A stretch of DNA of 64,000 bases from Marinobacter lutaoensis (GTDB lineage: Bacteria > Pseudomonadota > Gammaproteobacteria > Pseudomonadales > Oleiphilaceae), in NCBI RefSeq assembly GCF_001981305.1, contig NZ_MSCW01000005.1:248001-312000 (forward strand), given 5' to 3'. The notes under the pieces are model-generated. The model was not told where the DNA came from. It worked only from the letters and a program-made list of their open reading frames with translations, and made no database searches. Below, one piece after another: positions 60,320-64,000 of the stretch. Positions within the stretch are counted from its first letter, which is position 1. Every line of letters starts with the position of its first letter. The position numbers and the translations under genes were made by a program.

Positions 60320-61972
60320 GTGGAACGCGAATCGATGGAATTTGATGTTCTGATCGTCGGCGGCGGCCCTGCGGGCCTGTCGGCAGCCTGCCGCATCATG
60401 CAACTGGCGCAGGAAGCCGGCGAGGAATTGACCGTATGCGTGGTGGAAAAAGGCTCTGAGATCGGTGCCCATATTCTCGCCGGCACGGTGTTCGAGCCCA
60501 CCGCCCTGAACGAGCTGTTCCCCGACTGGAAAGAGAAAGGCGCTCCGCTGAATACTCCGGTAACCCGTGACGACATTTTCCTGCTCAAGGATCAGGAAAA
60601 GGCGATTAAGATCCCCAATGCCTTTGTGCCCAAGAACATGCACAACCACGGCAACTACATCATCAGTCTCGGCAACCTCTGCCGCTGGCTCGCTGAACAG
60701 GCGGAACAGCTGGGTGTCGAGGTGTACCCGGGCTTCGCCGCCGCCGAAACCATCATTGAGGACGGCCAGGTCAAGGGCATTATCACCGGCGACATGGGGG
60801 TCGCCCGTGACGGTTCCCACAAGGACAGCTACATGCCGGGCATGGAGCTGCGCGCCAAGTACACCCTCTTTACCGAAGGCTGCCGTGGCCACCTGGGCAA
60901 ACGGCTGATCAAGGAGTTCCGGCTGGATGAGGGCAAGGACCCTCAACACTATGGCATCGGCATTAAAGAGTTGTGGGACATCGACCCGGCCAAGCATGAG
61001 CCCGGCCTGGTCATCCATACCACGGGCTGGCCGCTGAACGAATCCGGCTCGACCGGCGGTTCGTTCCTGTACCACCTGGAAAACGGTCAGGTTTACGTGG
61101 GGCTGATCACCGACCTGTCCTACAGCAACCCGCACCTGAGCCCGTTCGAGGAATTCCAGCGTCTCAAGCTGCATCCGGAAATCCGTAAGTACCTGGAAGG
61201 CGGCCAGCGCGTTGCCTACGGCGCCCGCGCCATCGCCAAGGGTGGCTACAATTCGCTGCCGAAGATGAGCTTCCCCGGGGGCCTGCTGCTGGGTTGTGAC
61301 GCCGGCACCCTGAACAGCTCCAAGATCAAGGGTTCCCACACCGCCATGAAGTCCGGCCTGCTGGGTGCCGAGGCCGTTTTCGAGGCCCTCAAGGAAGGCA
61401 AGACCGGCGAGGAAATCACCAGCTTCCAGAAGCGCTTCGAGGACAGCTGGCTGTACAAGGAGCTCTACGCCGAGCGTAACTTCGGTCCGGCCATGCACAA
61501 GTTCGGCAACGTGATCGGCGGCGCCATCGCGTTCTTCGAGCAGAACATTCTGCGCGGCAGCCTGCCGATCACCTTCCACGACACCACCCCGGACTACGCC
61601 ACCCTGAAGCCGGCGGCGGAGTGCCCGAAGATCAATTACCCGAAACCGGACAACAAGCTGACCTTCGACCGCCTGTCCTCGGTGTTCATCTCCAACACCA
61701 ACCATGAAGAGGACCAGCCGGTTCACCTGAAGCTGACGGACCCGGACCTCCCCATTCGGGAGAACCTGCCGAAATACGACGAACCGGCTCAGCGTTACTG
61801 CCCAGCCGGAGTCTACGAGGTGGTCGATGCCGAGGACGGCAGTGGCAAGAAGTTCCAGATCAACGCTCAGAACTGCGTCCACTGCAAGACCTGCGACATC
61901 AAGGACCCCGCCCAGAACATCACCTGGGTGACTCCGGAAGGCGGCGGCGGCCCCAACTACCCGAACATGTAA
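60320..61972 (+). CDS. Electron transfer flavoprotein-ubiquinone oxidoreductase
   Basis: The GTG start follows GAGGAG. The 550-residue protein carries FAD and one [4Fe-4S] cluster and passes electrons from ETF to ubiquinone at the inner membrane. FDVLIVGGGPAGLSAACR is the FAD motif near residue 8; PGGLLLGCDAGTLNSSKIKGSHTAMKSG near 318 is the second flavin block. The cluster ligands lie in CPAGVYEVVD and CVHCKTCDIKDPAQNITW near residues 494-532, and the end GGGGPNYPNM is typical. It receives electrons from etfBA, divergent next to it. Confidence 0.95.
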   Translation: MERESMEFDVLIVGGGPAGLSAACRIMQLAQEAGEELTVCVVEKGSEIGAHILAGTVFEPTALNELFPDWKEKGAPLNTPVTRDDIFLLKDQEKAIKIPNAFVPKNMHNHGNYIISLGNLCRWLAEQAEQLGVEVYPGFAAAETIIEDGQVKGIITGDMGVARDGSHKDSYMPGMELRAKYTLFTEGCRGHLGKRLIKEFRLDEGKDPQHYGIGIKELWDIDPAKHEPGLVIHTTGWPLNESGSTGGSFLYHLENGQVYVGLITDLSYSNPHLSPFEEFQRLKLHPEIRKYLEGGQRVAYGARAIAKGGYNSLPKMSFPGGLLLGCDAGTLNSSKIKGSHTAMKSGLLGAEAVFEALKEGKTGEEITSFQKRFEDSWLYKELYAERNFGPAMHKFGNVIGGAIAFFEQNILRGSLPITFHDTTPDYATLKPAAECPKINYPKPDNKLTFDRLSSVFISNTNHEEDQPVHLKLTDPDLPIRENLPKYDEPAQRYCPAGVYEVVDAEDGSGKKFQINAQNCVHCKTCDIKDPAQNITWVTPEGGGGPNYPNM

Positions 61973-61994
61973 GGGTTCGGGATATGGACAGAAC

Positions 61995-62019
61995 AGCGGC
62001 TCTTCGGGGCCGCTTTTTT
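61995..62019 (+). terminator. Intrinsic terminator of ETF-QO gene
   Basis: AGCGGCTC-TTCG-GGGCCGCT forms an 8-bp stem (with one G-T pair) capped by a stable TTCG tetraloop, followed by six T. It starts 23 bases after the stop codon. Confidence 0.9.
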
Positions 62020-62045
62020 GTTGGGTATCGGCGACCACCAGATAC

Positions 62046-62075
62046 AAAAAAACGGCCCGCTCGGGGCCGTTTTTT
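62046..62075. terminator. Bidirectional terminator between ETF-QO and the FKBP gene
   Basis: ACGGCCC-GCTCG-GGGCCGT with an A-run before and a T-run after works in both directions. It ends the leftward FKBP gene, whose stop is at 62094, and backs up the ETF-QO terminator. Confidence 0.9.
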
Positions 62076-62093
62076 GCAACGCCGAATGGCGTT

Positions 62094-62555
62094 TCAGTGC
62101 ACGTGTCCGTGCGCCTGCTCTTCTTCGGTCGGTTCGCGGGTAGCAACCACTTCCACGTCGAAATGCAGGGTCTGGCCAGCCAGAGGATGGTTGGCATCGA
62201 TGGTGACGGTGTCCTCGCCAACTTCCACAACGCGGACGATCTGGGGGCCACCCGGAGTCTGCGCCTGGAATTGCATGCCGGGCTCGATGGTGTCCACCCC
62301 TTCAAAGGCGGAGCGCGGAACCGGCTGAATCAACTCTTCGTTCACTTCGCCGTATGCTTCGGCCGGCGCCACGGAGACCGTGACCTGGTCGCCGGTTTCC
62401 TTTTCGGCCAGCGCGCTTTCGAGCCCACCGATGATGTTCTGCGCACCTTCGAGGTAGGACAGTGGCTCACGGCCTTCCACGCGGGAAGAGTCGAGCTGCT
62501 CGCCCTGGTCGTTGGTGAGGGTGTAATGAATGGTAACAACACGAGGTTGGGCCAT
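62094..62555 (-). CDS. FKBP-type peptidyl-prolyl isomerase, SlyD-like
   Basis: The ATG at 62555 has AAGGAG. The 153-residue chaperone/isomerase has the FKBP core (VVTIHYTLTNDQGEQLDSSRVEGREPLSYLEGAQNIIGGLESAL) interrupted by an insert-in-flap domain (VPRSAFEGVDTIEPGMQFQAQTPGGPQIVRVVEVGEDTVTIDANHPLAGQTLHFDVEV), as in SlyD. The long metal-binding His/Cys tail of E. coli SlyD is missing; only a short HGHVH remains, so nickel storage is unlikely. It is a single gene ended by a bidirectional terminator. Confidence 0.9.
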   Translation of the reverse strand: MAQPRVVTIHYTLTNDQGEQLDSSRVEGREPLSYLEGAQNIIGGLESALAEKETGDQVTVSVAPAEAYGEVNEELIQPVPRSAFEGVDTIEPGMQFQAQTPGGPQIVRVVEVGEDTVTIDANHPLAGQTLHFDVEVVATREPTEEEQAHGHVH

Positions 62556-62751
62556 TTTTTCTCCTTGCGTGTCGCAATGACTGTATTTATGGATGACGGC
62601 GATCGAAAGTGATCGTGAACAGCCGGACTGCACAGAGGAACTAACGACCACCAAGCCTCGCAGAGCACCCTGGCTCAACAAGCTTGAGTAGACAGTTTAG
62701 CAAGTCACGGACGGGCTTGGCCACCGTGTTGCCGGGTTCCGGGCGCCTTTT

Positions 62752-63318
62752 TCAGCTGCCCGGCCCCACTGGCCAGAATTTGCCCTGACTCATGACACCG
62801 TAGACGGTCGCCCCGTTCACCTCACGCTCAACCACCCGCTCCGCCAGTGCGTAAAACGCGGCGGTGACCAGTCGAGCCTCCACCCCGTGGCGGACCCCGA
62901 TCACCGGGCGGGGCTCCCCGGTTTCCGGATACTCCCCCACCGTCAGCGGGTGTGCCTCGCCAACGGTCAGTATTTCGCCGACGTTGGTGGTGAGCCTGAG
63001 CACCTGGTCGTCTCCGTCGCCCTCGACCTCCAGGGAATGTGCCAGCAACGGGGTATCTTCCACCCGGATGCGCCACTTCTCCGCCGGTGTCACCAGGTAG
63101 AACTCGCCGTCGGGCTCCCGACGCAGGATGGTTGAAAACAGGCGGATCACCGAATCCCGGGTGATGGGGTCGCCCTGGTAGACCCAGGAGCCATCGCGAC
63201 GGATCACCAGATCCATGTCTCCGGACAACTCCGGCTGCCACTGATCCAGCGGCGGCAGCGTCCGGGATTGGCCGGAGGCCTCGACCTGTCTTGCCAACGC
63301 ATCCGGTTCAATGCTCAC
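62752..63318 (-). CDS. DUF1285 family protein
   Basis: GTG 63318 is used because GGAGG lies 8 bases upstream; GTG 63324 would add two residues with too short a spacing. The 188-residue protein shows WQPELSGDMDLVIRRDGSWVYQGDPITRDSVIRLFSTILRREPDGEFYLVTPAEKWRIRVEDTPL, the DUF1285 signature, followed by a beta-rich C-terminal half. The family is widespread in proteobacteria and has no known activity. The gene starts 18 bases after the radical SAM gene ends, so they are probably co-transcribed. Confidence 0.82.
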   Translation of the reverse strand: MSIEPDALARQVEASGQSRTLPPLDQWQPELSGDMDLVIRRDGSWVYQGDPITRDSVIRLFSTILRREPDGEFYLVTPAEKWRIRVEDTPLLAHSLEVEGDGDDQVLRLTTNVGEILTVGEAHPLTVGEYPETGEPRPVIGVRHGVEARLVTAAFYALAERVVEREVNGATVYGVMSQGKFWPVGPGS

Positions 63319-63336
63319 GATCACGTCCTCCCGTTG

Positions 63337-64000
63337 TCACAAACCTCTCATCCATTCCGGTCGCAGGGGCACGGCACCCGGCTGGGTGATGGCGAGATCG
63401 ACCTGCGCCAGAAGCTTCTGTTTGTCCCGCCCGAGCACACCTTTCAGCACCAGGTAGTTGGACGCATGATCACTTCGAAAGACGGTCCGTTCCAGCTCCA
63501 GATGTTCAAGAAACAGGCGAATTTCCTCGAACAGTCCCTGCTGGGACAGGGGCTCGAAATCAGCACCAAAGCCGGCGCGGAAACGCTCCTCCCCCAGGGG
63601 AAAGGTGACCACCAGGGTGGAGAGATAGTCAGGCTGGGTGTCGTTACACAGACGGGCACTGTTGATCGCATGCTGGCGCGAAAGCGCGGTGCCACCCAAC
63701 CCGTTCAGCACCATCACCGAGCTGGTGAGCCCGGCGTCGCGGATCTTGAGCAAGGCCGAACGGGTGGATTCGGCGGTTTCGCCCTTGTTGACCCGCCGCA
63801 GCACGTCATCATCGCCGGACTCCATGCCCACGTACAGAATCTCCAGCCCCGCCGCTTTTAGCTGACGCAGCTCATCAACGGTTTTTTTCGCCAGATTGCG
63901 GGGTAGACAGTAGCTGGATACCCGCTGCAGGTCAGGAAAGGCCCGTCGCAGATCGGCCAGGATTTCGAGCAGCCGGCGCGTGGGCAGCACCATGGCGTCT
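63337..64000 (-). CDS. Radical SAM protein (N-terminus beyond window)
   Basis: The frame continues past the last base (codons for Asp-Ala precede ATG 63993), so the start and the CxxxCxxC iron-sulphur motif lie outside the window. The visible 218 residues include PTRRLLEILADLRRAFPDLQRVSSYCLPRNLAKKTVDELRQLKAAGLEILYVGMESGDDDVLRRVNKGETAE, the second half of the radical SAM barrel of the HemN/Elp3-like group. It is a conserved gammaproteobacterial protein without a proven substrate. It lies directly upstream of the DUF1285 gene. Confidence 0.83.
   Translation of the reverse strand, partial: DAMVLPTRRLLEILADLRRAFPDLQRVSSYCLPRNLAKKTVDELRQLKAAGLEILYVGMESGDDDVLRRVNKGETAESTRSALLKIRDAGLTSSVMVLNGLGGTALSRQHAINSARLCNDTQPDYLSTLVVTFPLGEERFRAGFGADFEPLSQQGLFEEIRLFLEHLELERTVFRSDHASNYLVLKGVLGRDKQKLLAQVDLAITQPGAVPLRPEWMRGL

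Noticed and set aside
60242-62305. A 687-codon open frame antisense to the ETF-QO gene
   Set aside because: The ETF-QO gene on the other strand is unmistakable; the antisense frame also runs through two terminators and has no domain.

Overview
The window looks like a chromosomal segment of a GC-rich, aerobic, free-living gammaproteobacterium, most likely a marine Marinobacter-like or Pseudomonas-like organism. That placement is inferred from the gene set and from protein resemblance recalled from memory, not from a search. Genes are densely packed, with many ATGA/TGATG overlaps. No insertion sequence, phage gene or CRISPR array was seen. The first gene (pyruvate kinase-like) and the last (radical SAM) are cut by the window edges.

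Region by region. 1-4.5 kb: a truncated pyruvate kinase-like gene, a leftward three-gene operon (outer-membrane barrel protein, AcpH, retropepsin-like protease) and a TrkH-type K+ channel. 4.5-18 kb: a glycogen/alpha-glucan island. Leftward it reads glgC - GH57 amylase - malQ - PilZ protein - glgP; rightward it reads glgB - glgA - second glgP. 18-25 kb: an acyltransferase, RecQ, a hotdog-fold DUF4442 protein, a periplasmic solute-binding protein and a dCache chemoreceptor. 25-36 kb: a GNAT-nitrilase fusion, a second PilZ-like protein, a coiled-coil/helix-hairpin-helix protein coupled to an oxidoreductase-SelD fusion, a putative selenate ABC importer, and an ABC-2 exporter with a DUF192 lipoprotein.

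36-49.3 kb is the most interesting part: a pyrimidine-nitrogen island. rutABCDEF runs leftward and is separated by rutR from a rightward operon. That operon encodes an isopenicillin-N-synthase-like 2-oxoglutarate oxygenase, a VOC protein, a four-gene BMP-family ABC importer and a YdfG-like reductase. The promoters of the two operons are near mirror images: an NtrC-like site, a RutR-type operator and a sigma-54 promoter appear in the same order and at almost the same spacing on each side of rutR. I read this as one nitrogen-controlled regulon in which the importer replaces RutG, the oxygenase/VOC pair widens the substrate range, and YdfG backs up RutE.

49.3-64 kb: tRNA-Leu(UAA), a methyltransferase, a cyanide-insensitive-type cytochrome bd oxidase with its cydDC assembly transporter, a saccharopine-dehydrogenase-like reductase, two unknown small proteins, and etfBA divergent from ETF-ubiquinone oxidoreductase with an 18-bp palindrome of PsrA type between them. 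The window ends with an FKBP-type isomerase, a DUF1285 protein and the truncated radical SAM gene. The only gene-free stretch longer than 300 bases is 59893-60319.
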